A DNA stretch of 64,000 nt from Fimenecus sp900545625 (lineage in GTDB: Bacteria; Bacillota; Clostridia; Oscillospirales; Acutalibacteraceae), in NCBI GenBank assembly GCA_963931525.1, contig OZ007023.1, forward strand, positions 558,001 to 622,000, in the 5' to 3' direction. Shown here piece by piece: positions 8,098 to 16,254 of this stretch. The position numbers were made by a program, and so were the translations under genes. Below the pieces are notes generated by a model. The model made no database searches. It saw only the letters and a list, made by a program, of their open reading frames with translations, and was not told the origin of the DNA. Positions within the stretch are counted from its first letter, which is position 1; each line of letters starts with the position of its first letter.

Positions 8098-9072
8098 ATG
8101 AACTATACAGGCGCGCACTGCCCGGTCTGCGGCAACGCGTTTGCCGAAGCGGACGACATCGTGGTTTGCCCCGTGTGCGGCACGCCGCACCACCGCGCTT
8201 GCTATGCGGAAAAGGGCGCGTGCGCAAACGAAGCACGCCATGCCGAAGGCTATGTGTGGCAACCCGAAAGGCCGGCCAAACAGGCGCTGCCGTCGGCGAA
8301 GCAGGAGACCGCGCACCCCACCGTCACCTGTCCGCGCTGCGGCGCGCAAAACCCCGCTGAAGAGCCCGTGTGCACGATCTGCGGCGAACGGCTTTACCAC
8401 GCCGCCAATGCGCAGCAGCCGCCCTATGGTGCGCCGCAGCCCCCTTACGGCATACCGCAGCCCACCGTCATCCCGCCGAACGAGACGATCGGCGGCAACA
8501 CGGTCGCAGATACGGCGGCGTATGTGCAGATGGGTGCGGGCCGCTATGTCCCGAAGTTTTATGAAATGGAAAAAACGCGCAAAAAGGTGCGCTGGAATTG
8601 GGCGGCGTTCCTGTTTACGCCATACTGGTTCTTTTACCGCAAGGTCTATGCCGCAGGCGCCGTCTTTCTGGTGCTCGGCGTGCTTTTGAGCCTGTGCACC
8701 GCCACGCCGCGCTTCCAGGAATCGTTTGCCGCGATCTACGACGCGCAGCAGCAGTACCTTGCCGGCACGCTGGATGAGGCTTCGTATATGGCACAGGCGC
8801 AGGCGTTTTACACCCTGCCCGAGACCATCGGCTTTTTTGCGGGCGGCGTCGTGCTGCATATCGCGGCGGGGCTTTGCGCGAATTATTTTTACAAGCGCAA
8901 GGTGCAAAAGGATATCGCCGACCTGCGCGCGCACGCCGAATCCCCCGAACGCTATCGGCTGGGGCTTTTGCGGCGCGGGGGCGTGTCCGCACTGCTGTGT
9001 GTCGCTGTAATTTTTATTTATTCTGCGGCGCAGCAGCTTCTTGGGGTTGCATTTTTCAATCTTCTGTCGTAA
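8098..9072 (+). CDS. RING/zinc-ribbon membrane protein (DUF2628-like)
   Basis: The 324-residue product has an N-terminal prokaryotic RING-like zinc finger (CPVCGNAF, CPVCGTPHHRACY), a second zinc ribbon (CPRCGAQN, CTICGERL), a short proline-rich linker with two PPYG repeats, and a C-terminal membrane part. WNWAAFLFTPYWFFYRKVY before the first transmembrane segment resembles DUF2628. Three hydrophobic helices follow (around residues 180-197, 240-260 and 300-320). AAGGAGC precedes the ATG. Such proteins are frequent in Clostridia; the role is unknown, and any ubiquitin-like activity would be speculation. Confidence 0.8.
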   Translation: MNYTGAHCPVCGNAFAEADDIVVCPVCGTPHHRACYAEKGACANEARHAEGYVWQPERPAKQALPSAKQETAHPTVTCPRCGAQNPAEEPVCTICGERLYHAANAQQPPYGAPQPPYGIPQPTVIPPNETIGGNTVADTAAYVQMGAGRYVPKFYEMEKTRKKVRWNWAAFLFTPYWFFYRKVYAAGAVFLVLGVLLSLCTATPRFQESFAAIYDAQQQYLAGTLDEASYMAQAQAFYTLPETIGFFAGGVVLHIAAGLCANYFYKRKVQKDIADLRAHAESPERYRLGLLRRGGVSALLCVAVIFIYSAAQQLLGVAFFNLLS

Positions 9073-9133
9073 AATGAGCGTGTAAGACACGTTTCTTTCA
9101 AAAAAGAATCTAATCGGAAACGAGGAAAAGCGC

Positions 9134-10009
9134 ATGAAAATCACAAAAGCTGTTATCCCTGCCGCCGGGCTTGGCACGCGCGTGCTGCCCGCATCGAAGG
9201 CCGTCCCGAAGGAAATGCTCAACATCGTGGACAAACCCGCCATCCAGTATATCGTGGAGGAAGCGGTCGCCGCAGGCATTACGGATATCCTCATCGTCAC
9301 CAACCGCGGCAAGGGCGTCATAGAAGACCATTTCGACCATTCCTTTGAGCTCGAAGCAAAGCTGCAGGGCAACCCGTCGAAGGCACATATCTTAGAGCAG
9401 GTGGAAGCCTGTGCAAACCTGGCAAACATTTACTATGTTCGCCAGAAGGAGACGAAGGGCCTCGGCCATGCGGTGCTGTGCGCCAAGAGCTTCGTCGGCA
9501 ACGAGCCGTTCGCGGTCATGTACGGCGACGACGTCATCATTTCCGAAGACCCGGTCGTCGGGCAGCTTTGCCGCGCGTATGAAAAATACGGCTGCGGTGC
9601 GGTTGGCGTCAAGGAAGTCCCGCGCAAGGACGTGCCGAAGTACTGCACGCTCGACGTGACGCCCTTGGAGGATCGCGTCATGCAGGTACACAACATCATC
9701 GAAAAGCCCACCCCGGAGCAGATCATGTCCTGCTACTCGATCTTGGGGCGCGTGGTCATGCCGCCTGAGATCTTCGACCTCATTGAAAAAACGCCCGCCG
9801 ACCCGAAGAGCGGCGAGATCTATTTCACCGACGCCATGCTCGACCTTGCGCGCCGCGGCAAGCTCAACGCCGTGGATTTTGTCGGCACGCGCTACGATAT
9901 GGGCAACAAGCTCGGCATCATGCAGGCGAACTGCGAAGTGGCGCTTACGCATCCCGAGATCGGCGAGGACTTTAAGGCTTATCTCAAAAAGCTCGCCGCC
10001 ACGCTGTAA
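9134..10009 (+). CDS. galU: UTP--glucose-1-phosphate uridylyltransferase
   Basis: The 291-residue enzyme makes UDP-glucose from UTP and glucose-1-phosphate, feeding cell-envelope polysaccharides. The N-terminal nucleotide-binding motif GLGTRVLPASKAVPKEML is typical of GalU, as are VMYGDDVIISEDP and DMGNKLGIMQAN near the C-terminus. GAGGAAA precedes the ATG. The accessory island begins 24 bases after its stop. The LCP ligase at 2745-4142 also works on wall polymers, but no shared operon is seen. Confidence 0.96.
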   Translation: MKITKAVIPAAGLGTRVLPASKAVPKEMLNIVDKPAIQYIVEEAVAAGITDILIVTNRGKGVIEDHFDHSFELEAKLQGNPSKAHILEQVEACANLANIYYVRQKETKGLGHAVLCAKSFVGNEPFAVMYGDDVIISEDPVVGQLCRAYEKYGCGAVGVKEVPRKDVPKYCTLDVTPLEDRVMQVHNIIEKPTPEQIMSCYSILGRVVMPPEIFDLIEKTPADPKSGEIYFTDAMLDLARRGKLNAVDFVGTRYDMGNKLGIMQANCEVALTHPEIGEDFKAYLKKLAATL

Positions 10010-10033
10010 GCGGACGAGACAACAGAAGTATAA

Positions 10034-10075
10034 CAAAAACGCCCTGTGCATTCGCTGAGTGTGTATAAGGCAGTA
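10034..10075 (+). repeat. left terminal inverted repeat of the island
   Basis: The 42 bases begin CAAAAACGCCCTGTGCA and end TAAGGCAGTA. The first 17 and last 10 bases match the complement of 21872-21913 exactly; the 15 central bases match at 6 positions. It begins 25 bases after the galU stop codon. Confidence 0.8.
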
Positions 10076-10115
10076 TCCGAAAAACACACAGAAACCGGCA
10101 TTGCAGGGTAGAACC

Positions 10116-10145
10116 AAGAGTACGAATCGTAAGGTTCGTACTCTT
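10116..10145 (+). terminator. hairpin, possible terminator downstream of galU
   Basis: A perfect 11-bp stem AAGAGTACGAA / TTCGTACTCTT with an 8-base loop. The following sequence (GTTCTGTAT) is only weakly T-rich, so termination is uncertain. It lies inside the left inverted repeat and belongs to the island. Confidence 0.4.
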
Positions 10146-10241
10146 GTTCTGTATATGCCGTTAAAACTGCAATCGGCACATTGGTTTTTCCAGAAAATCT
10201 TCTGTAAAATGAAAGCACCAAAAAACGCAGGAGGTTTTACG

Positions 10242-10613
10242 ATGAAAAGCATTTATGAAAAAGCAGGCGGCACCTATACCCGGCAAGGCGATTATGAGCT
10301 TCCCAATCTGAAAATACCACCCGAAAAAGAAATTGAAATCGGAATTTGGGGGCAACGATACCGGCAGTATTTGAAGCGGTATCACAAAATTTGGTATTAC
10401 AATCTGCTGACTTCCGGAACATTGAACGAACATCTGGCAGAGGTAGACCGGCAGGCGGAGCGGATGTTTCAGTCGCTTGTATCCGCACTTTCTAAGCAGG
10501 AAAATGTCACAGAAAGACTGAAAGTTAATCGCCCTATGGAGTGGGTACAAAAGAAGAACAGCATCCGAAACAGAGCCGTTGAAATCGTAAACAACGAGTG
10601 GATTTACATATGA
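10242..10613 (+). CDS. tnpV: TnpV-family transposon protein
   Basis: The 123-residue product matches the TnpV family from memory: IYEKAGGTYTRQGDY at the start, IGIWGQRYRQYLKRYHK in the middle, NLLTSGTLNEHLAEVDRQA, and AVEIVNNEWIY at the end. TnpV is carried by Tn4451-type and many other clostridial mobile elements; its molecular role is not established. AGGAGG lies 8 bases before the ATG at 10242; the longer in-frame extension has no support. The next small gene overlaps its last four bases. Confidence 0.9.
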   Translation: MKSIYEKAGGTYTRQGDYELPNLKIPPEKEIEIGIWGQRYRQYLKRYHKIWYYNLLTSGTLNEHLAEVDRQAERMFQSLVSALSKQENVTERLKVNRPMEWVQKKNSIRNRAVEIVNNEWIYI

Positions 10614-10798
10614 GAGAGCAGAAATATCATCTTTACCTTTCGGAAGACGAGTGCAGATTTCTTGTCCAAAATCTCATTTGGTTTCAAAACAAGCTGCGGC
10701 ATGAAGGGCGTTATACCGACACTGTGGATGATGCGGATGTTCATAACGGATTTGATAAAAACACACGGAAATACAGTCAGGACGCATATTGTCTGTGA
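10610..10798 (+). CDS. small mobile-element protein, C-terminus probably altered
   Basis: The 62-residue product starts MREQKYHLYLSEDECRF. Similar small proteins usually sit immediately after tnpV in clostridial elements. In relatives I recall, GRYTDAVDD is followed by a lysine-rich tail; here the sequence departs after GRYTDTVDDADV, suggesting a frameshift or recombination near 10735. The ATG overlaps the tnpV stop by 4 bases (ATGA), implying translational coupling. No function is known. Confidence 0.6.
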   Translation: MREQKYHLYLSEDECRFLVQNLIWFQNKLRHEGRYTDTVDDADVHNGFDKNTRKYSQDAYCL

Positions 10799-10996
10799 TT
10801 CGCACATTGGTTCTCTATTAACATAAAAACGATAAACAACGTAACGGCTAATATATTTTCTCCGAAAGTCCATTTTATTTGTATTTTCAGAAACTGCCTG
10901 TTATACTCAAGAAAACATGATAAAGGCGTCTTTAAAAATTACATGTTGTATCATTATTGTTTATGCAGAACCCGAAAATCATTTGGAGGAATGAGT

Positions 10997-12280
10997 ATGA
11001 GCGCATTTGATAAGGTTATAGGTTATGAAACAATAAAAAACGAACTTATGCAAATTTGCGATATGGTGCATAATAAGGAGTGTTATGAGGCTCTTGGGGC
11101 CAAGCTGCCGCAGGGTATTTTATTATACGGCGATCCGGGACTCGGCAAAACCCTTATTGCAAAGTGCTTTATAGAAGAAAGCGGTCTTAAATCTTATGTC
11201 GTTCGGAGAAATAAGGGCAATGACGACTTTATAAGTAATATTACGGAAACTTTCCAAAAGGCAAAAGAAAACGCCGCCCCCTGCATCGTTTTCCTTGATG
11301 ACATGGACAAGTTTGCCAACGAGGACAGCGATCACCGTGACGCAGAAGAATATGTAGCAGTTCAGTCAGGTATTGACGAGGTAAAGAACTGCGATGTGTT
11401 TGTCCTTGCAACAGCAAATGAAATGCGGAAACTCCCCGAATCTCTTGTGCGCTCAGGACGCTTTGACAGAAAAATTGAAGTAAAGCGTCCCACGGACAAG
11501 GATGCCAACGAAATTATCGAGCATTATCTCTCCGACAAGAAAGTTTCGGAAAATGTTAATATGGAAGATCTTTCAAAGATGATCAGCTATAGCTCCTGTG
11601 CCGAGCTTGAAACAATTCTTAATGAGGCGGCAATCAGCGCCGCCTATAAAAGAAAGACCGATATCGAAATGGAAGACCTCGTGAAATCCGTTTTAAGAAT
11701 GATTTATGATTCACCGGACGACTATACAAAAGCTTCCGCAGAAGACATGAAAAAAACGGCGCTTCACGAAGCCGGTCATCTTGTCGTTTCGGAAGTTCTT
11801 TGCCCGGGAAGTGTAGGACTTGCCTCTCTGCGTTCTACCGGCAGGGATTCTACGGGAGGATTTATTCACCGGTGTAAGGAGCTTTCCAGAAGACCTTATT
11901 ATGTTCTTGTATCTCTTGCTGGAAAGGCTGCTGTTGAACTCTACTATTGTGATACCGTCGCAAGCGGCTGCCGGAGCGATATCAATCGGGCTTGCAATTA
12001 TATCAGGGACGGTATTTCAGAGAACGCTACCCTTGGATTTGGAATGATTGATGTTTCCACACGAAGTTTTCCCGAAACTTCCGAGAATATGAACTCTCGC
12101 AGCGAGGCTGTGACTCATGCGGAACTCGAGCGGTATATGCGGATTGCCAAAGACATTCTTCTGAAAAACAGAGAATTTCTTGAGAGGGTTACTGCGGCTC
12201 TGATTGAAAAAGAAACGCTTCTCTATTCCGATATCTGCGCTTTGACGGAAAGCACAACCATTACCGAGGTGGCGGTATAA
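10997..12280 (+). CDS. soluble FtsH-like AAA ATPase with M41 zinc protease domain
   Basis: The 427-residue protein joins an AAA domain to an M41 peptidase domain but has no transmembrane helix, unlike housekeeping FtsH. Walker A is GDPGLGKT (residues 45-52), Walker B is IVFLDD (97-102; the usual DE pair is DD here), and SGRFDRK is the second region of homology. The zinc motif HEAGH is at 257-261, and a likely third ligand is the aspartate in GCRSDINRA. The ATG at 10997 has GGAGG 7 bases upstream; an ATG six bases earlier is too close to it. The gene is island cargo in the opposite orientation to the following gene run. Its substrate is unknown. Confidence 0.88.
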   Translation: MSAFDKVIGYETIKNELMQICDMVHNKECYEALGAKLPQGILLYGDPGLGKTLIAKCFIEESGLKSYVVRRNKGNDDFISNITETFQKAKENAAPCIVFLDDMDKFANEDSDHRDAEEYVAVQSGIDEVKNCDVFVLATANEMRKLPESLVRSGRFDRKIEVKRPTDKDANEIIEHYLSDKKVSENVNMEDLSKMISYSSCAELETILNEAAISAAYKRKTDIEMEDLVKSVLRMIYDSPDDYTKASAEDMKKTALHEAGHLVVSEVLCPGSVGLASLRSTGRDSTGGFIHRCKELSRRPYYVLVSLAGKAAVELYYCDTVASGCRSDINRACNYIRDGISENATLGFGMIDVSTRSFPETSENMNSRSEAVTHAELERYMRIAKDILLKNREFLERVTAALIEKETLLYSDICALTESTTITEVAV

Positions 12281-12309
12281 ATCACTATAAACGCGTCGGC
12301 GTGAAAGAA

Positions 12310-12379
12310 AACAGCCCATTGGATTTCCGGACAGGAATTCCGATGGGCTGTTCATAATAAGTAAAACGATTTCGTTTTT
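12310..12379 (+). terminator. terminator region after the FtsH-like gene
   Basis: Two hairpins follow the stop. The first pairs AACAGCCCAT (12310-12319) with ATGGGCTGTT (12343-12352). The second, AAAACGA / TCGTTTT at 12363-12379, ends in a T run and looks like the working terminator. Confidence 0.55.
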
Positions 12380-12433
12380 TAGATAACCGATTACCGCCTT
12401 CTGCTGGCACCATAAATGAGACGAATGGCCCGC

Positions 12434-12531
12434 AAAACCGCTTTCTCCGGTTTTCTGTATCCGTGTAGCGAGCAGACTGTTTGTACTCCCACAGTCGTAA
12501 AACAGTGCTTCCCGTTAGGGCGCTGCCCTAA
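12434..12531 (-). other. three consecutive hairpins, candidate structured RNA or DNA site
   Basis: Within 98 bases there are three stems: AAAACCG/CGGTTTT (12434-12454, 7-base loop), ACTGTTT/AAACAGT (12476-12506, extended inward by GTAC/GTA pairing), and TTAGGGC/GCCCTAA (12515-12531, 3-base loop). No coding sequence with a start and ribosome binding site spans the 12380-12584 gap. It lies directly downstream of the minus-strand gene run. It may be a small RNA, a processing site or a recombination/transfer site; strand and role are uncertain. Confidence 0.45.
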
Positions 12532-12584
12532 TACCCATATATATCGGGCTGCTGCGTTTGGCTGTAAGCTCGGTACACAGTGAC

Positions 12585-13682
12585 TCAGTCCGCCAGCACC
12601 AACCGAATTTCAGAATCCGTGCGCGTGTCCAAACGGCGCAGCCTTTCCCAAAGAAGCCTGCCGTGCATCTCGTCGCCTGCGATAAAATCCTGTATGCTTT
12701 GAAGCAGACAGTCGCTTTCCGGAAGAGGCTTCGGGTATGCCTCCAAACGGTACAGCGGCGAGAGAAAACAGTCTCTGTCTGAAAACAGGCTCCCATGTTT
12801 GAGCGCGCCGAGCGTCCAAGTGCCGTTTCCGCCGCGGCAAAGTGCCTGCACACAGCAGCAGTCCGTATTGTCCCCGACTTCCAGCAGCACGGCGGGGAGC
12901 TCCGGCTGAAACGGCCGGCAGTCTACGCGCACAATATCACCGGCGCAAAACGGGATGGGCAGATTCAAATGCTGCCCGTCCGCGGCATACCGCCGGGATT
13001 CAGGCAGAAACAGATATGGCTCCCGTGTTTCTTCCAGCTTTTCAAAAAAACACACGCGGTCTTTGAGAAAATAATAGGTGTAGCTGTGGACATAGGAGAT
13101 TTTTCCGCTCACGGGGTCTTTTGACAGGATCCATTTTTGGAGCTCATACCAGCAAAGATTATTGTAATCTTCACCGGCGCTGTCCATGTCATGCCGGATA
13201 TATTCCAAGGCATCGTCCGCATTGAAAAACGGCGTGCCCGCAGAAATTTTCCGGTCGTCGAGCTCCTCATCGTGCCAGGCCTCGATCATCAGAAAAACCG
13301 CTTCGACGCCCGTTTCCAGCTCCTCTAAAGCCAGCTTTATCTGCTCCGCCTGATACGAAAAGGAAGCCTCAACCATCCGCTGCGCCGCTGGGTCGGCGGC
13401 TGACTGCTCCTGCAGAAACAGGCTCGCTGATGGAATATCGGGAAACAGGTTTTCCTTTGCGGCAAAATATTCCATCCAATGCAGCTTATCCGTCAACGGG
13501 ACGGGAGCGCCGCAAATGAGCTCGGAAATTTGTCTTCTTGTAAGCGGCACGTCGGCAAGATACTGCCGCATAGTGGCAGAGGGCAGAAAGGTTCGCAATA
13601 CATCGGATTTCTCCCGCTCAGTCAGCCATTCGTCGGTATAATCCGTTCCGTTGATTTGAGAATCGTCGCGAAACTGCTTCAT
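12585..13682 (-). CDS. unknown protein, paralogous in part to the upstream cREC protein
   Basis: The 365-residue product is not recognised. It has an N-terminal helical part (LTRRQISELICGAPVPLTDK, about 50-70) and a C-terminal region with LPIPFCAGDIVRVD (about 240-255). That region resembles PTPFQKGDIVWEP in the gene immediately upstream. Both proteins then show a LYRLEAYPKPL / MDLEYYRGPL stretch and a helical segment, so they probably share a module of about 100-150 residues. The start overlaps the upstream stop by 4 bases (ATGA), implying coupled translation. No signal peptide or membrane segment is seen. Confidence 0.75.
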   Translation of the reverse strand: MKQFRDDSQINGTDYTDEWLTEREKSDVLRTFLPSATMRQYLADVPLTRRQISELICGAPVPLTDKLHWMEYFAAKENLFPDIPSASLFLQEQSAADPAAQRMVEASFSYQAEQIKLALEELETGVEAVFLMIEAWHDEELDDRKISAGTPFFNADDALEYIRHDMDSAGEDYNNLCWYELQKWILSKDPVSGKISYVHSYTYYFLKDRVCFFEKLEETREPYLFLPESRRYAADGQHLNLPIPFCAGDIVRVDCRPFQPELPAVLLEVGDNTDCCCVQALCRGGNGTWTLGALKHGSLFSDRDCFLSPLYRLEAYPKPLPESDCLLQSIQDFIAGDEMHGRLLWERLRRLDTRTDSEIRLVLAD

Positions 13683-14947
13683 CCTTCTTTTTTCCTCCTT
13701 ACCGGCCAGTACCTGTCGATTTCCCTCTGCATATTTTCCCGCCCGACCGGATTCATCGTGTGCAGCTCGATACGGTAAAAGGTTCCCCGTTCTGCAAGCC
13801 AGTCGATCAGCCTGATCCCGTCGCCGCCGTCTTTAGCATAATCGCCGAGATCATGGTCACAGTCGATAAGCTCGATAGGACACCCGGCCTTTTCGCACAG
13901 CTCGATACAGCGGATCGCCGCATTGACGCTTGTGCACCATTTGTACCCGGGAGGCGCTTTTCGCAGATCGTCCATCCAGATCCGAACCGGCTCCGGTTCA
14001 GAGAATGCAGCCAACGCCATACCTTCTTCCGTAATATCGCGCGGCACAAGGCTTCCGGCGTATTCTTCGGTCAAAATCGCGTGATAGGCACGCGCGAACA
14101 GTCCTTCGTCGATTTCACCCTTCAGGCAGTTGCCGAGCGCACGCAGCACGCGCCGTTTGCCGGTGAGCGGCCCGCGGTAATATTCCAGATCCATGTAATT
14201 CCACATGGTCTCGTGGTAGATATTCCCGCTTTCATCCTGAAAATACCCCCATGCGGTCATATCCGAATTATCGCCGCCCCGCCGGTGGCCGGACGCCTCT
14301 GCCTCGCCGGAAACCCCGGTCAGGACAAACGGCCCCTTGCAGTAGCCCTGCGTGTTCGGTTCCCAGACGATATCGCCCTTTTGAAACGGCGTGGGGAAAA
14401 CGAAAAACAGCCCCTCGAAAGGGTCGGGCCCGGCTTGGCTCTCCCGGATGGAGAAGAGTTTCCCAGCGGCGGAAAGCTCTGATTGAATGCAGGGTTCCTC
14501 TGCGTCGGGATATGTTTTGGTAACAAGATAACTTGCGATTTCCCCGTCTTCGTTGTCGCTGATCTCCCGGCTGATCCGGTTGCGGCATTTCGCATAGTCG
14601 GTATAGATACCCGGGTGCTCGAACCTCACGCCATCCTCCTGACACTCCGTCCAACGATAAATACCGCCGTCGTTTTCGCAAAAAGTATGCAGCAGTTTTG
14701 TCTCCCGCTCCATATACTCGGCAAGAAAGCGGTGCAGGCTGTTGTGCGCCTCGGTGTTGGGGCGTTCTTCGATTGCGCAGTCGGGCATCGTCTGAATGAG
14801 CTCCCGCCATGCGGCGTGCTTTTCTTCGAGCGATGCAAAGCGGCATTGGTAGATAATCCACGCCGCCTCCAATGAGCCGAACGGATATTTTATGGCTTCA
14901 AGATGCTCCCGAATATCCTTTGAGTTGATAAAGCGGTATACATTCAT
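13679..14947 (-). CDS. protein with C-terminal cREC (cyclic-phosphate processing receiver) domain
   Basis: The 422-residue protein ends in a domain (about residues 320-412) with RIWMDDLRKAPPGYKW, LIDCDHDLGDYAKDGGDG and IELHTMNPVGRENMQ. This matches what I know of the cREC domain, a receiver-like domain proposed in genomic studies to act on cyclic phosphate nucleotides or RNA ends. The acidic DD and DHDLG residues would form the metal site. The N-terminal part is unknown and shares a GDIV-containing module with the downstream gene. A GAAAAGGAGAAAGC site precedes the ATG. The pair may form one functional unit; a signalling or defence role is inference. Confidence 0.72.
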   Translation of the reverse strand: MNVYRFINSKDIREHLEAIKYPFGSLEAAWIIYQCRFASLEEKHAAWRELIQTMPDCAIEERPNTEAHNSLHRFLAEYMERETKLLHTFCENDGGIYRWTECQEDGVRFEHPGIYTDYAKCRNRISREISDNEDGEIASYLVTKTYPDAEEPCIQSELSAAGKLFSIRESQAGPDPFEGLFFVFPTPFQKGDIVWEPNTQGYCKGPFVLTGVSGEAEASGHRRGGDNSDMTAWGYFQDESGNIYHETMWNYMDLEYYRGPLTGKRRVLRALGNCLKGEIDEGLFARAYHAILTEEYAGSLVPRDITEEGMALAAFSEPEPVRIWMDDLRKAPPGYKWCTSVNAAIRCIELCEKAGCPIELIDCDHDLGDYAKDGGDGIRLIDWLAERGTFYRIELHTMNPVGRENMQREIDRYWPVRRKKEG

Positions 14948-15123
14948 GATGCTTTCTCCTTTTCACCGGCTTCCTTTCCTGTATTTTCTGCCGAAATATA
15001 GGACATATCCTTATGGTATAGCAGGTTTGCGGGTAGGCGCGCATATCTATGGAATCCGGAAATCAGTAGGTGTTCACAAATCTTAATGTTCTCCCTTTCT
15101 GATTCATGTTTATTTTTTCACAC

Positions 15124-15996
15124 TCAATTGACAGCCTTATAGTGATAGCAATCCCTCTGTGCTTTGCAAATTGAACATTTCGGGTTCTTTTTGGTGCAGA
15201 TTTCTGCTTTTTCTTCCGCTCCATATTGCCAAATTATTGTATCAACAAGGATTGCAGGCGGTAATATGCTGGTTCGTTTTGAAAGCTCTGAACTGTATTC
15301 ATTTGCAATTTCATCACAAATTTTAATTGCTTCATAAACCGATGCGTCTTTTCCCTGCTTTTTAGAATAACCCAAGTTGCCTAATATGCGTCTAACGTGT
15401 GTGTCTGGCTTGACAACATTTACACCAAAACCTTTTAAATACTCGCAAACAAGAGCTACTCCCATTTCCTTCAATTTATATTTTGCAGCATCAGAATAAT
15501 CTTTGCTTTTTCCTTCCGCCAAAAGCTGAATTAATTTTATTATACCATCAATATTGTGTGAGCCATCCGAATTATGCGTCAAGGAATAAAAACCGTGTTT
15601 AATATCGTAGACGTTGTCTTGAAACATACTTTCTAATACACCGATATCAAAAGCTAATACTTCCACTTGCTTGTCTATGCGGCGGTTACCACAGTTATGT
15701 TCTGTAACACTGCGGTAAAGTGTATCGCTTGTGGTTTTCTTTAAAATTTCAGGATCGAAATTACAAAATGCGGCCGAAATGTCTCCATTTTCAATGTACG
15801 GAACAAGATCCTGCCATCTTCTTTGACAAGAAAGCATAGCCAATATCATTTTTTCAATGTGGTCTTTCAATTCGTATGTTTTACCCTGCATACAAACTTC
15901 AGCTTCCCGTTCCAGCTCTGTTAGCTCATCTATCCAGTCTGGTCTTTCGGCGTCAATGGTTGCAAGAATTTTTTCAAACGCAAGATATTTTTTCAT
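15124..15996 (-). CDS. endonuclease III-like (HhH-GPD superfamily) protein with FeS-type cysteine motif
   Basis: The 290-residue protein ends with C-x6-C-x2-C-x5-C (CTKKNPKCSICKAQRDC), exactly the spacing of the [4Fe-4S] loop of endonuclease III/MutY. VKPDTHVRRILGNLGY (about residue 195-210) matches the segment holding the catalytic aspartate of this DNA glycosylase superfamily. The usual GVGxKTA hairpin just before it is not evident: the region reads VCEYLKGFGVNV. Base-excision repair or DNA cleavage is plausible but unproven. The gene is clearly AT-rich against its surroundings and has its own promoter, so it may have been acquired separately. Confidence 0.7.
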   Translation of the reverse strand: MKKYLAFEKILATIDAERPDWIDELTELEREAEVCMQGKTYELKDHIEKMILAMLSCQRRWQDLVPYIENGDISAAFCNFDPEILKKTTSDTLYRSVTEHNCGNRRIDKQVEVLAFDIGVLESMFQDNVYDIKHGFYSLTHNSDGSHNIDGIIKLIQLLAEGKSKDYSDAAKYKLKEMGVALVCEYLKGFGVNVVKPDTHVRRILGNLGYSKKQGKDASVYEAIKICDEIANEYSSELSKRTSILPPAILVDTIIWQYGAEEKAEICTKKNPKCSICKAQRDCYHYKAVN

Positions 15997-16025
15997 ACAT
16001 ATTCCCCCGTAAAAATGTTTTGTTA

Positions 16026-16055
16026 ATTATATCAGAATGATAAGCCAAACGTCAA
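16026..16055 (-). promoter_or_regulatory. promoter of the endonuclease III-like gene
   Basis: On the minus strand TTGACG and TATAAT are separated by 18 bases, about 30 bases before the start codon. The remaining AT-rich bases 16056-16254 hold only a short open stretch with no start codon. Confidence 0.75.
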
Positions 16056-16254
16056 CAACACTATAATTTTGAAGCATTAAAAATGCAAACAAAATCCATT
16101 ATGAAGATTTCGCAAAAGGCAAACAAGCAAAAAGAATTTCAAAAATAAATCCACCAATGAAAAATTAGACTTCTTAAAAGATCTTTTCAAAAATATTGAT
16201 TGTTATAAAGTTAAAGAGTAAATTTTTCAAAATATATCTACAGTACGGCGCTGG

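Noticed and set aside
10034..10080. Target site duplication flanking the island
   Set aside because: Flanking bases on the two sides (AGTATAA on the left, CGTGGCG on the right) do not match, so no duplication can be claimed.
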